Shown: positions 47,828 to 56,826, counted from the stretch's first letter. The stretch: 64,000 nucleotides of DNA from Ruminiclostridium cellulolyticum H10 (GCF_000022065.1 NC_011898.1:3103501-3167500), one strand, 5' to 3'. Made by a program: numbers and translations. The notes: generated from the sequence alone by a model not told the origin.

Positions 47828-48956
47828 TAATCTCTCCTCCTTTAGCTGTCTTACCAGGTAGTTTGCCCTTAGGGGTTATTAAGCCTATTAAAGTCCTGTT
47901 GATTATATGAAGAAGGAATGCCGCTGCAACAGATGATATAACTACCATTGTTACATATAAAAGGTTATTGGAGATATTTATTATTTCAGATTTATACAAC
48001 AACAGAAAAAGATAGTGTATCAGGTACAGTTCCAAAGAAATCTTTGAAAGGAACCTGAGTATCATATTACTAAATGTAATCTTCATAGAAAGTATGAAAA
48101 TAGACGATACAAAGAGAATCACCGCCGGAAGCTGAGTGGAAAAGCATATCAAGCTTTCTGGATACCCGGAAGCAATTGCAGTTTGTGCGTAATAGGAGAA
48201 TTTGTCAAGTGTATAAACTGAAACTTTAAACATTACAATCAATGCTGCAATGACTGAAGGTAATAACAAAACATAATATTTTTTGACCTTTACTATTAGA
48301 CCTTTTTCAATCCTTGCAATTATCATTCCCACATAAAAAAGAAAACAGGTATTGTACCACCATTCACCCTGCAGCCACCAAGGTCCATGTCTAAGGATAA
48401 GGCTGAGTATAGTGTAAAAGATTATAAATATTGCCATGGATACAAAAGCTATTTTTTCATTCTTTAAATAATTGAATATAAAATAAAATGCTAAATAAAA
48501 AATTACCATTGTCACTATGAACCACGCTTGAGGGTTAATTAGCTGTATCCCTGTAAGGTTTAAAAATACTTGCAATAGGGAGGGTTTAGGATTTAGTGCT
48601 AAAAATACTGCCATGTATATTAGCGTTGTAACATAAAACGGAACTAGGACAGACGGAAGCCTTCTACCCACAAAGCCTTTTAAATAACTATATTTTGTCT
48701 TATAGCTTTTTATTAACCCATAACCTGAACAGAAAAAGAATATACCTACGAATAAAACTCCATAATCGGCAAAGGGAGACAAAGCTTGAGAATCAGTTAT
48801 GATTTGAGAAATGTGATGAATAATTATCAGAACCGCACAGAATCCTTGAATTATCTTGGTATTACTGAGGGATAAAAAACCGTCGTCCCATCCCCTTATA
48901 CGGACTTTTGCTCCGAAAAGGAGAATCACTGCAAGTATTACATAAATACTTATCAT
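47805..48956 (-). CDS. Acyltransferase 3 family membrane protein
   Basis: Protein of 383 aa with about ten membrane helices; IIQGFCAVLIIIHHISQ carries the His pair of the OafA/acyltransferase-3 domain, and GIFFFCSGYGLIKSYK the typical second segment. These enzymes acetylate or acylate extracellular polysaccharides or lipids at the membrane. ATG 48956 has AGGTGA upstream. It is translationally coupled to the next acyltransferase gene; the two probably decorate a surface polymer (inference). Confidence 0.9.
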   Translation of the reverse strand: MISIYVILAVILLFGAKVRIRGWDDGFLSLSNTKIIQGFCAVLIIIHHISQIITDSQALSPFADYGVLFVGIFFFCSGYGLIKSYKTKYSYLKGFVGRRLPSVLVPFYVTTLIYMAVFLALNPKPSLLQVFLNLTGIQLINPQAWFIVTMVIFYLAFYFIFNYLKNEKIAFVSMAIFIIFYTILSLILRHGPWWLQGEWWYNTCFLFYVGMIIARIEKGLIVKVKKYYVLLLPSVIAALIVMFKVSVYTLDKFSYYAQTAIASGYPESLICFSTQLPAVILFVSSIFILSMKITFSNMILRFLSKISLELYLIHYLFLLLYKSEIINISNNLLYVTMVVISSVAAAFLLHIINRTLIGLITPKGKLPGKTAKGGEISGKDTFN

Positions 48957-49095
48957 AGCTTCACCTGTCTTATTATTTTTATAAGAACATTTTATTTCTA
49001 CATTTTTACATTTACAATAGATTAAATTGTTGTTTTGGTAAAAATACTATTGTAATAAATTGTAGTTATTTTAGAATACTTGCTCAGAATAAATA

Positions 49096-49152
49096 AAAAA
49101 ATACAACCCCCAAAATAAGCTACTTAAGCTTAATAGTGGGAATTGTATTTTT
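49096..49152. terminator. Bidirectional terminator after the SDR gene
   Basis: AAAAATACAA (49096-49105) and TTGTATTTTT (49143-49152) with an inner CCC/GGG pairing and an inner AAGCT/AGCTT element. A-run and T-run flank it. Confidence 0.7.
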
Positions 49153-49164
49153 GTTATATCTTGT

Positions 49165-49932
49165 TTAGATAGTTGTCCAACCACCGTCAACAGTCAGCAA
49201 CTGTCCGGTTGTGTAACTGGATGCATCCGAAGCAAAATACACAATAGCTCCGTCTAATTCACCATCTCTTCCTGCTCTGCCCATCGGACAGCTTGCTTTG
49301 ATAAGATTATGAAAATCTTCATTTGCAAGAATGTCATCTGTCATCTCGCTTGGGAAATATGCGGGGCCGATTGCATTAACTGTAATACCGTGTTTTGCCC
49401 ACTCATTAGCCAACGACTTTGTTAACATCTCTACTGCACCTTTTGTAGTACAGTATGCAGTAATAGGCAGTCCCGGCATTGCAACAGTACTGTGGATGGA
49501 ACCAATGTTTATAATTCTTCCATATTTCTTTTCAAGCATAATCTTTCCAACTTCACGGGCAAAATAGTAAACTCCATTTATATTGACACTCATCATAGTC
49601 TGCCATAATTCATCAGACTGTTCTTCTGCTGGCCCTGTTAATCCAATACCTGCATTGTTTACTAATATATCAATAGTCCCGAAATGTTCTTTAATCTCTT
49701 TAACTGCATTTGTAATATCAGCACTGTCCGATACGTCACATCTTACTGACAAACAACGTACGCCTAGTTCCTCGATATTTTTCTTTACTGCTTCCAATTT
49801 TTCAACTCTTCTTGCAACAATAGCAATGTCTGCGCCTTGCTTCGCAAGAGCCATTGCAAACTGAACTCCTAAACCTGAAGATGCTCCGGTAACAACTGCT
49901 ATTTTCCCTGTTAAATCGAATAATCCTGCCAT
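49165..49932 (-). CDS. Short-chain dehydrogenase/reductase (gluconate 5-dehydrogenase-like)
   Basis: Protein of 255 aa, classical SDR: TGASSGLG cofactor loop (residues 15-22), NNAG, catalytic Ser in GSIHSTVAMPG, and YCTTKGAVE (YxxxK), ending in LTVDGGWTTI. Closest pattern is gluconate 5-dehydrogenase or 2-deoxy-D-gluconate 3-dehydrogenase, but the substrate is not certain. ATG 49932 has AAGGGGAGA upstream. Single gene with its own promoter (TTGACA-16-TACAAT at 50020-49993). Confidence 0.88.
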   Translation of the reverse strand: MAGLFDLTGKIAVVTGASSGLGVQFAMALAKQGADIAIVARRVEKLEAVKKNIEELGVRCLSVRCDVSDSADITNAVKEIKEHFGTIDILVNNAGIGLTGPAEEQSDELWQTMMSVNINGVYYFAREVGKIMLEKKYGRIINIGSIHSTVAMPGLPITAYCTTKGAVEMLTKSLANEWAKHGITVNAIGPAYFPSEMTDDILANEDFHNLIKASCPMGRAGRDGELDGAIVYFASDASSYTTGQLLTVDGGWTTI

Positions 49933-50273
49933 AGTTTATCTCCCCTTCTGCTAATAGTTTTTAATAAGGTTTAATATATAGCTTATAATTAGATTGTACT
50001 ATTTGTTTATTTTTTGTCAATCTTATGTTGGTTTATGTGGCGGGATTTTACACATGTATTTTCAATTTATTCCCTTTGGTAGTATGTGTTGGAATACTGG
50101 ATTATATACCTTTAACGTTTAAAAAAGTTAGAAGGCTTTTCTACCAAGGGATATAAGCTTTTTATCTTCTTGTTAATAATGACAATATATAAACTCGTAT
50201 AAGAAGATAAGGCATTAACCATGTGGAAAAATAATTGCCGTATCTATAATAAGGGATTCTCCCATAAAGCTCA
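49933..50273. other. Gap downstream of infC
   Basis: 341 nt. Besides the SDR promoter it has a perfect 10-bp inverted repeat TTATCTTCTT (50162-50171) / AAGAAGATAA (50201-50210) with a 29-nt loop, possibly part of infC 3' end processing. No rpmI or rplT frame is present. Confidence 0.5.
49993..50020 (-). promoter_or_regulatory. Sigma-A promoter of the SDR gene
   Basis: Minus strand TTGACA (50020-50015), 16-bp spacer, TACAAT (49998-49993). Confidence 0.6.
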
Positions 50274-50789
50274 TTATTTTTTATTCGGACTCAATATGAT
50301 CATCATACTTCTTCCTTCAAGCTTAGGTTGTCTTTCTGCGACTCCAACTTCGCTAACCGCATTGGCAAATTTTTCGAGTACTTCTTTTCCATCCGATGTA
50401 TATTTCATTTCCCTGCCTCGGAATCTTATACTGACCTTGACTTTATCCCCATCTTTTAGAAACTTATAGGCATTTTTAACCTTGACATCAAAATCATGTT
50501 CTTCAATCTTGGCAGACAACCTTACTTCTTTGATTGAAACAACTTTCTGATTTTTCTTCGCTTCCTTTTCTTTTTTAGCCTGTTCAAATAAGTATTTGCC
50601 GTAATCCATAATTTTACATACTGGTGGTGCACCATTTGGCACAATCTTTACAAGATCAAGATTTTTTGTTATAGCCATCTTTTGTGCTTCCTTTGATGAC
50701 ATAACTCCTAACATGGCACCATCCGCATCAATTAGACGGACCTCTGGATCCCTTATTTCTTCATTAATTGGTACTTGGTTTTTCCTAAT
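50274..50789 (-). CDS. infC: Translation initiation factor IF-3, AUU start
   Basis: 171 aa from ATT 50789. NQVPINEEIRDPEVRLID at the N-terminus, the lysine-rich linker, VVSIKEVRLSAKIEEHDFDVK and KVSIRFRGREM in the C-domain identify IF-3. It binds the 30S subunit and checks the start codon. An ATG at 50804 is in frame, but the only good ribosome site (GGAGG) overlaps it and lies 8 nt before ATT; AUU starts are known for infC in E. coli and Geobacillus and allow autoregulation. rpmI and rplT, its usual partners, are absent here. Confidence 0.9.
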   Translation of the reverse strand: MRKNQVPINEEIRDPEVRLIDADGAMLGVMSSKEAQKMAITKNLDLVKIVPNGAPPVCKIMDYGKYLFEQAKKEKEAKKNQKVVSIKEVRLSAKIEEHDFDVKVKNAYKFLKDGDKVKVSIRFRGREMKYTSDGKEVLEKFANAVSEVGVAERQPKLEGRSMMIILSPNKK

Positions 50790-51144
50790 AAAAAACACCT
50801 CCATAGATATTTTTACACTCTTACAATTTTTTATAAACCCTTTTTATGCCACTCAATGCACTTCACCCTCACTATAAATAAAAGAGTTACCATACATCCT
50901 TTTTTGTAGCTATTTTATTATAGCATTAATCTGCTGTTTATGCTTGAAGAATATACGATAATCTGTTTCAGGGAAACGTGCGTATAATTGTGATGATTAG
51001 AACTATATAAAATAAAGCATAACAAGGTACTGCATATTACTATACAATACCTTGTCAGTTTGTTCAAATATAAGTATAAATTTATATTATAATGAATCCA
51101 AGAAACTAGACGACAAAATCCAAAAAATTAGTTAGAATAAAGCT
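50790..51144. other. infC leader and left flank of the IS3 element
   Basis: Contains the infC promoter and leader, an inverted pair ACAAGGTA (51022-51029) / TACCTTGT (51048-51055), and the left end of the IS3-family element. No coding region seen. Confidence 0.5.
50917..50925 (-). promoter_or_regulatory. Extended -10 promoter of infC
   Basis: Minus strand TGCTATAAT (extended -10) at 50925-50917; the -35 region is weak. It gives a leader of about 120 nt. Confidence 0.45.
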
Positions 51145-51471
51145 ATGAAAAAGAGAAGAACTTTTACCCCTGAACAGAAAACCAAAATAGTCCTCGAAGT
51201 CTTAAAAGAGGCACAAACATTGACAGAGATCGCTGCTAAGTACGAAATCCAACCAAATCAGCTTACGCGTTGGAAATCTGAGTTCATAAAGAATGCCAAC
51301 CGTGCTTTCAGTGATGATGCTGATGAAACCGAACAATTGAAGCAGGTACATGAAGCTCAGATTGACGAGCTTCACAGGCAAATAGGTCAGTTAACCGTAG
51401 AGCGTAACTGGCTCAAAAAAAAATCTGAACAATTCGGCCTGCCGACAGAGCCGCCAAAGCATGGTGGATAA
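51145..51471 (+). CDS. IS3-family transposase OrfA
   Basis: Protein of 108 aa: helix-turn-helix of the IS3/IS911 OrfA type (FTPEQKTKIVLEVLKEAQTLTEIAAKYEIQPNQLTRWKSEF read in two parts), then a leucine-zipper-like coiled coil (LKQVHEAQIDELHRQIGQL). It binds the terminal repeats. A run of nine A at 51415-51423 near its end is like a slippage site, but orfB lies in the +1 phase, so normal -1 slippage would not join them. Confidence 0.9.
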   Translation: MKKRRTFTPEQKTKIVLEVLKEAQTLTEIAAKYEIQPNQLTRWKSEFIKNANRAFSDDADETEQLKQVHEAQIDELHRQIGQLTVERNWLKKKSEQFGLPTEPPKHGG

Positions 51472-52294
51472 AAAACATAAAAAGCTGACCATTACTCGAC
51501 AGTGCCAGTTGCTAGGGCTTAATCGGAGTACGCTTTACTATCAGCCGCACGAACCTGATCGCAGCGAAGAATACCGTATTAAATGGCTTATTGATGAAAT
51601 CTATACGAGAGACTCTTCACTTGGGTATCGGCGTATGACGCATATCCTTCATAGGGATCATGGCATAAACATCAACAAGAAGCGTACCCGCCGTTATATG
51701 AGGGAAATGAACATTTATGGAATCTGCCCAGGACCCAACCTAAGTAAACGGGGCCGATTGAAGTATGTCCATCCATATCTTCTCAGAGGGCTTACAATTG
51801 ATAGGCCTAATCAGGTATGGTCAGTGGATATTACCTATTGTCGGATGCCCAAAGGTCATATGTATTTAGCAGCTATCATCGATTGGCATTCCAAATATAT
51901 CGTCGGTTATGAATTATCCAATACCATGGATAAAAGTCTTGTCCTCAATCTGGTGAAAAGGACTATCACAGCACATGGGAAACCCGAAATTATTAACAGT
52001 GATCAAGGATCCCAGTTTACCTGTGAAGATTATATAAATCTTTTGAAAGAGAACAACATAAAAGTATCAATGGATGGAAAAGGTCAAGCCCTTGATAATA
52101 TCTGTATTGAACGCTTCTGGCGCAGTCTGAAATGGGAGAAGCTATATCTTGAGGAATATTCCACGCCTAAGCAATTACGTAACATTATTCAGGAGTATAT
52201 AGCTTATTACAACATTTACCGTCCACATCAGACCTTAGAGTATAGGACACCAGGAGAAGTTTATTATAGAACCCTAGCAGAAAAAACTGCCTAA
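51461..52294 (+). CDS. IS3-family transposase OrfB (DDE integrase)
   Basis: Protein of 277 aa. HTH_21-like N-terminal region with YRRMTHIL, then the rve integrase core with the DDE triad: Asp in VWSVDITYC, Asp in INSDQGSQF and Glu in NICIERFWRSLK, ending YYNIYRPHQTL. Catalyses strand transfer. ATG 51461 overlaps orfA by 11 nt, suggesting coupling. The gene is intact, so the element may still move. Confidence 0.93.
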   Translation: MVDKKHKKLTITRQCQLLGLNRSTLYYQPHEPDRSEEYRIKWLIDEIYTRDSSLGYRRMTHILHRDHGININKKRTRRYMREMNIYGICPGPNLSKRGRLKYVHPYLLRGLTIDRPNQVWSVDITYCRMPKGHMYLAAIIDWHSKYIVGYELSNTMDKSLVLNLVKRTITAHGKPEIINSDQGSQFTCEDYINLLKENNIKVSMDGKGQALDNICIERFWRSLKWEKLYLEEYSTPKQLRNIIQEYIAYYNIYRPHQTLEYRTPGEVYYRTLAEKTA

Positions 52295-52305
52295 GCTTAG
52301 GCAGA
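52288..52305. repeat. 18-bp perfect palindrome after orfB
   Basis: CTGCCTAAG directly joined to CTTAGGCAG, overlapping the orfB stop. Probably limits transcription out of the element. Confidence 0.55.
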
Positions 52306-52453
52306 TATCTATTCTCGCTGTAAGGCAGGAGCCTTTATAAAGCTACCAAGAATAGACGTTGGTATCCAAACTTGTCAATTAAACAACATTTTTAAGACCT
52401 TGACAAGCTCTAACAAACACTATACACCCATCGAAAGGAGACCTAACTAAAAT

Positions 52454-54955
52454 TTAAAAATGTTTGTCTTGACATTGGGGGGCATTATATATTGTTAGTA
52501 ACAACTTCTTTAATTGAGCAAAATCTATAGCATTAACCTCGTTATCTCCGTTTATATCTGCCGCTTTCAGAGCATCTCCCGTAAAAGTCTCCTCATTAAG
52601 TATACCCTTTTTAAGCATAGCCAAATCTATGGCATTAATATCGCCATCACCATTGATATCACCAGTTTTAATGGAGTTTTCACCTGACAAATTACTGTTG
52701 GCGAATGCAGCAACGAAAGTCAGAATAGAATTCCAACCAGTTGTATGCTCGTTTGTACTCCATTCATCAGCACTATCTAGGTAGCATTTTGAAGGAAACA
52801 ATGAGAGTCCTACACCTTGATATCTGTTAATCCCACCTGGCATAAATCCTTTAGGTATTCCTGATTTTCCGTCATTATTAAAAGTACTGAATATAGTTTT
52901 AATACAATCGTCACCGTACCCGGATACAAAACTCTTTCTCATAGCATTTGCACCTAGAAGCCAGTTAAATGAAGAAAAAGTCATTTTGTTGATTTCATCG
53001 TTACTTATTCCAAGAACTTTGGAACCTATAAGAGCTTCCATACACATACCGAGTATTTGAGAGTTACTGCCCCAATAGTAATTACCGTTTGCAATTGTGT
53101 TGCCCCAGGTATTGTTCTTATATCTGTCAATTTTGTTATTTAACCAAATAGTAAACTCATCCTTAAACCATTTTTCCGCATCACCGTTTCGGTTATTAGC
53201 CTTCATGTAAGAGAAAAATGCAAAATTCCAGCTGCCTACCCAATCTCCGCTTACATTTTCATAAGAATTTTTACCCTTTGAATAATTTTCTAAGAAATAA
53301 TCATTATACTTTGCTTCGCCGGTAACCCTGTATAAGGTTGCTGCAGCCAAAAATCTGCTTTGAGAGTCGTCTGCTGTACTATAAGGCCCATCAGGGGATT
53401 TGATATTGCTTGGATTCTTTTCAAGATACGACCATGCACTTTTAGCAGCATTTAAACATTTAAGTGCAAATGCCGGATCATACTTTTCATAAACAATGGA
53501 AGCATGGGCTAAAGCTGCGGCGGCACATGCAGTATCCTCTGTTGACCTAATATTTGCGACATCTCCTTCTTTATCCTTTATAATTCTTTTTGTTATATTA
53601 CCATCATCATCAGACTGAACCCTGGCATAAAAGCCGCCGCTAGAAGTATCTTGCATTTTAAGAATCCAGTCAAGCTGCCATTTTGTCTCATCAAGTATAT
53701 CAGGGATACCGTTGCCGCTTTCAGGAATAGTAAACTGATTATCGGTATATACTTCCGGGAACATTTCATAAGACCAGAGTATATTTATCGCTGCCATTGC
53801 CCCAGTACTTACATACTTCCCTAGATCTCCGGCATCAAACCACCCCTGAGATACATCTCTTGTAGCTGAAGGATTTGAGTCATATATAGCTGCCGTATCC
53901 TGTGGTGTTCTATCTTTCCTGGGGTAATCAGGACAGTATTCTTCCGTTAGGTCTGTTCCTGAACGCTGAAAATAAAAATATCTTGCAACATCAGTCAATA
54001 AAGGTTTAAAAATATCATTTCCTATCTTGAACCTGGGGGATTTTTCAATACCGTCTTCGTTAACCGTTATATAATATTCACCCGGCTGCTTCAGATCTGA
54101 AAATACAGCTTTAAAAACCCTCTCTCCGGATTCGGCATCATAGTCCTTAACAAGAACCAATTCATCGCTGTAAACAACCTGATCGTCAGAAACCCTTTTT
54201 ACTTGAAATTGAGTTCCTGCTTCAGCTTTTAGTTCGTCCTCAAATCCTGAAACATAGGCATATTTCTCAGAAGATTCACCAAATCCTACCTGATTCACTT
54301 TAATAGCCGGATATGCTCTTTCCTTATCTGGAGAAGTTATTTTGAGCTGATTTATCCAGACGCAAAATGGATTCAGATCTACTTTATCCAGAACAATTGC
54401 TTTTGCGTTATATGGATCCATGCCAAGTGACGGGTCCAAAATATCTTTTAAGGGGATTTTTACGTGCTGCCACTCAGTAGTAACTGTACAATAATCCGTT
54501 ATTGGCTTTGCTATTGTATGTTCTACGCCGGACGCACGCTCACTTACATGATCCACTGCTCCTATTACAAACTGCTCCCCGCCGACATTACCTTTTACAT
54601 TAAACTCCAGATATCCATTGGCAACATACTGTGATACATCATGGCAGGCCCATTCTGCCATTACAAGTACGACAGACATCCAATATGATGTTAGTTCCTT
54701 TGAAAGATTAAACCTTAAAGACGGTAAATTTTCATATGTAACTTGAGTATCAACAGGCAAATTACCGTTTTCAGTTTCCAATTCACCTGCTCCGCTTCCA
54801 GACCATCCATTCACCTTGTCTTTGAATACATAAAAATCCTGCAGGTTTCTCCACCCTTCGGGAGCAGTTGCATTGATAACACTCATAGATGTAATTAATG
54901 ACGTACATACTATTGCAACACTTAAAATCAGGGCTAATAGTTTTTTTCGTTTCAT
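52454..54955 (-). CDS. Cellulosomal endoglucanase: CBM30-Ig-GH9-dockerin
   Basis: Protein of 833 aa. Signal peptide 1-30; residues 35-208 match CBM30 (as in C. thermocellum CelJ: WSGSGAGELET, VANGYLEFNVKG, VTTEWQHVKIPL); Ig-like CelD_N domain about 215-310; GH9 about 315-755 with DAGD (Asp374/Asp377) and acid Glu736 in STNEHTTG; type I dockerin 764-823 with two Ca loops, DINGDGDINAID and DINGDNEVNAID. The Ala-Ile pairs indicate R. cellulolyticum-type cohesin binding. It cuts beta-1,4-glucan on the cell-surface cellulosome. ATG 54955 has AGGAGG 6 nt upstream. The extra tail after the dockerin ends near the IS3 element. Confidence 0.95.
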   Translation of the reverse strand: MKRKKLLALILSVAIVCTSLITSMSVINATAPEGWRNLQDFYVFKDKVNGWSGSGAGELETENGNLPVDTQVTYENLPSLRFNLSKELTSYWMSVVLVMAEWACHDVSQYVANGYLEFNVKGNVGGEQFVIGAVDHVSERASGVEHTIAKPITDYCTVTTEWQHVKIPLKDILDPSLGMDPYNAKAIVLDKVDLNPFCVWINQLKITSPDKERAYPAIKVNQVGFGESSEKYAYVSGFEDELKAEAGTQFQVKRVSDDQVVYSDELVLVKDYDAESGERVFKAVFSDLKQPGEYYITVNEDGIEKSPRFKIGNDIFKPLLTDVARYFYFQRSGTDLTEEYCPDYPRKDRTPQDTAAIYDSNPSATRDVSQGWFDAGDLGKYVSTGAMAAINILWSYEMFPEVYTDNQFTIPESGNGIPDILDETKWQLDWILKMQDTSSGGFYARVQSDDDGNITKRIIKDKEGDVANIRSTEDTACAAAALAHASIVYEKYDPAFALKCLNAAKSAWSYLEKNPSNIKSPDGPYSTADDSQSRFLAAATLYRVTGEAKYNDYFLENYSKGKNSYENVSGDWVGSWNFAFFSYMKANNRNGDAEKWFKDEFTIWLNNKIDRYKNNTWGNTIANGNYYWGSNSQILGMCMEALIGSKVLGISNDEINKMTFSSFNWLLGANAMRKSFVSGYGDDCIKTIFSTFNNDGKSGIPKGFMPGGINRYQGVGLSLFPSKCYLDSADEWSTNEHTTGWNSILTFVAAFANSNLSGENSIKTGDINGDGDINAIDLAMLKKGILNEETFTGDALKAADINGDNEVNAIDFAQLKKLLLTIYNAPQCQDKHF

Positions 54956-55037
54956 AATTTTCCTCCTAACTTATTGTCCTTGTCTAAAGGATTTTTTTAC
55001 TTTATATATATATTTTATCATTCATTAGGAGGAAATT

Positions 55038-55070
55038 ATGAAAACATCTAATTTTAGTAAAAAAATCTAA
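55038..55070 (+). other. Ten-codon open frame with strong ribosome site
   Basis: AGGAGG, 5-nt gap, then ATG and MKTSNFSKKI before TAA, in the gap upstream of the cellulase gene and on the opposite strand. ATCTAAT recurs on both sides of a TTAGTAAAAAA stretch. It may be a leader peptide or the remnant of a lost gene. Confidence 0.25.
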
Positions 55071-55185
55071 TATTGTAATAAAAAAATAGATTGAATATAC
55101 AAGAGTTATGTTTGAATTGCGAAAAATGGTTATCTGAATATTTTTATGTAGTTATATTGAGTAATAGATAGACCGATAAGACTGA

Positions 55186-55860
55186 TTAAAATATACCCCT
55201 ATTCACCAATACAAGTATATTTTCTGATGTTCCTACGGGCCAGCCCGAAAATTCTATTTTGTCTCCCTCTTCAAATTGGTTTAAAATACCGAAATTTCTA
55301 TATGTGTATAGCTTAACTTTCTCATCTTCTATTCCAAGATATACTTCAGCAAACTTTTCACCGTCGAACATTTTATCTATTGACTCTTCTTTCACATTTT
55401 TAGAAATTTTAAGTATCCTGCCAGTAAAATTGATTTTTTCACCATAATATTTGTCCATATTTTTCAAAATATCTTTTACCTTGGGCTTTAGAACGGTATA
55501 CCTTGGAAGTTCCGGATCCTTAAAATTATTCAATACACTAACTAATCTTTCTATATTACCATTTTTAAGGATATCATTTTCAGATACATTCCATTTTTCA
55601 CTTCTAAGAAGCTTGAGCTGTTTCTTGAACTTTTCTTCAGTTATTTTCATTGATTCATCTTCTGTAAAGGGTTTAGCATTTTTTAATTTGTCTTCAAAAG
55701 ACTTTTTATTGCTGCGATTTACACCCGTTTCATTTTTCTGTTGCCTTCCATTAAACTGTGAATTTTCACTATCTTGGGAGCTACACCCTGAGAAAATAAA
55801 TATTGAAATGAGTATTAGAAATACAATTTTCACTTTACATAAAGTTCTTTGACTACACAT
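55186..55860 (-). CDS. Lipoprotein, accessory of the ABC operon, 224 aa
   Basis: N-terminal lipoprotein signal with lipobox FSGC (Cys near residue 26), a charged Asn/Lys/Glu linker, then a C-terminal domain (about 120-224) of OB-fold-like strands: YYGEKINFTGRILKISK, AEVYLGIEDEKVKLYTY, EGDKIEFSGWPVGTSEN. Function unknown. It shows a spacing pattern like the 55911 product (S-KWN, GNI, G...EF/GIF). Last gene of the leftward ABC operon, 50 nt after its paralogue. ATG 55860 has a poor ribosome site, so the start is uncertain. Confidence 0.65.
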   Translation of the reverse strand: MCSQRTLCKVKIVFLILISIFIFSGCSSQDSENSQFNGRQQKNETGVNRSNKKSFEDKLKNAKPFTEDESMKITEEKFKKQLKLLRSEKWNVSENDILKNGNIERLVSVLNNFKDPELPRYTVLKPKVKDILKNMDKYYGEKINFTGRILKISKNVKEESIDKMFDGEKFAEVYLGIEDEKVKLYTYRNFGILNQFEEGDKIEFSGWPVGTSENILVLVNRGIF

Positions 55861-55910
55861 TTATTATCCACATCCTCACTTTTAATTCTATTCTACAAAA
55901 CAGTTACATC

Positions 55911-56588
55911 TCATCTACCTACAAAAACGAATAAGTCCTTATCATTTGTTTTTGATATCCCTGCAAAAATCCCCTGTACTTCGCCTATCCCATCAAGAAC
56001 TCGGTTTTTATCATTGTTCATGTAAACAACTGCATTTCCTGAAGACAATTTAAAAAATAATTCAACCTTTTGTGTACCAAATATTTTAGTTATTTGATCT
56101 TCCTTGCCCAAAACCTTATAAGATTCTAAATCACCCTCAACCAAAAAAGGAACTCCAATATACTTTAATGGGTTTGTCTTTAATTCTGCGAGACACCCTT
56201 CAAGCTTCACAGTCATACCTTCCCTGATTATTGCTTTTCTTAGAACTTCCGCTGTAAGCTTTATATTTCCGCTCTCTATAGGATCAACTATAGTTTTATT
56301 CCATTTTGATGAAGTAATAATATTCATCTCAAACTTATTTCGTCTTTTATCATAACTACTTAATTCTCTATTTCCTGTTTGAACTTCTTCATCCTTTTGG
56401 GTTATTTCTGTGAGTTTTGTCTCAATAGATTGTTCATTTAAAGCGGATGCGACAGCGAGTACAACGAAAAAGCTTATAACTAAAACTAAAAATGGAAGTT
56501 TATTTTTTCCCATTATATCGGCTCTGATAAAAAATATTATAAATAGTAGTATCAAAAAGAAAGATAAAATACATACATATGTAGTCAC
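55911..56588 (-). CDS. Membrane protein, accessory of the ABC operon, 225 aa
   Basis: Two hydrophobic helices (about 5-24 and 31-50), then an outside domain with SSKWN...SGNIKLTAEVL and strands KYIGVPFLVEGDLESYK, KVELFFKLSSGNAVVYM and GEVQGIFAGISK. No known family. GTG 56588 is preferred because GGAGG lies 8 nt upstream; an in-frame ATG 56603 overlaps the stop of the broken ATPase gene (TAATG), which shows the former coupling in one operon. Now cut off from the upstream operon by IS66. Confidence 0.65.
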   Translation of the reverse strand: MTTYVCILSFFLILLFIIFFIRADIMGKNKLPFLVLVISFFVVLAVASALNEQSIETKLTEITQKDEEVQTGNRELSSYDKRRNKFEMNIITSSKWNKTIVDPIESGNIKLTAEVLRKAIIREGMTVKLEGCLAELKTNPLKYIGVPFLVEGDLESYKVLGKEDQITKIFGTQKVELFFKLSSGNAVVYMNNDKNRVLDGIGEVQGIFAGISKTNDKDLFVFVGR

Positions 56589-56602
56589 TTTGTGCTCCTC
56601 CA

Positions 56603-56692
56603 TTATCTAAGTTGAGTTATTTTGCCCTTATCCATTTCATATACATAATCGCACAAGATATTTATATCTTCCGAATTATGACTGCAAATAAG
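56603..56692 (-). pseudogene. 3' fragment of the ABC ATPase gene cut by IS66
   Basis: Reads CSHNSEDINILCDYVYEMDK plus a short tail to TAA at 56603-56605. This is the H-loop (SHN) and C-terminal strand of an ABC ATPase. Joined to 59189-59745 after removal of the IS and one target copy, the frame is continuous: ...GRTILI-CSHNSED.... Confidence 0.9.
56685..56692 (+). repeat. Target site duplication, left copy
   Basis: CAAATAAG directly before the IS66 left end; identical to 59189-59196. Eight bp is the usual IS66 duplication. Confidence 0.95.
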
Positions 56693-56826
56693 GTAAGCGC
56701 TTAATCTTGGGGTGCATAGTAGTTTATCCATCTGTATGAGATAATCCTTTCAAATTGTCTTTAGACTTTTTAAAGTTTTTCGACTTTGTCTAAAAAGTCT
56801 GAAATCACCAAGGAGGCTATCCCCAA

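Larger units (their letters stand above)
51053..52405 (+). mobile_element. IS3-family insertion sequence
   Basis: About 1.35 kb holding two transposase genes. Ends are tentative: TGTCA at 51053-51057 and its complement TGACA at 52401-52405, with about 60% match over the next 15 nt (TGTCAGTTTGTT against TGTCAAGGTCTT). The TG...CA ends suit IS3 elements. No clear target duplication was found, so the boundaries may be off by a few nt or the copy is old. Confidence 0.6.

Noticed and set aside
49933-50273. rpmI or rplT downstream of infC
   Set aside because: Translation in all minus frames gives no L35 or L20 sequence.
51415-51423. Programmed -1 frameshift in the IS3 element at a run of nine A
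   Set aside because: orfB is in the +1 phase relative to orfA and has its own ATG, so -1 slippage would not give the fusion.
56697-56704. AAGCGCTT as the IS66 target duplication
   Set aside because: This palindrome occurs at both ends but lies inside the 23-bp terminal repeats; the duplication just outside, CAAATAAG, is exact, has the IS66 length and restores the ATPase frame.
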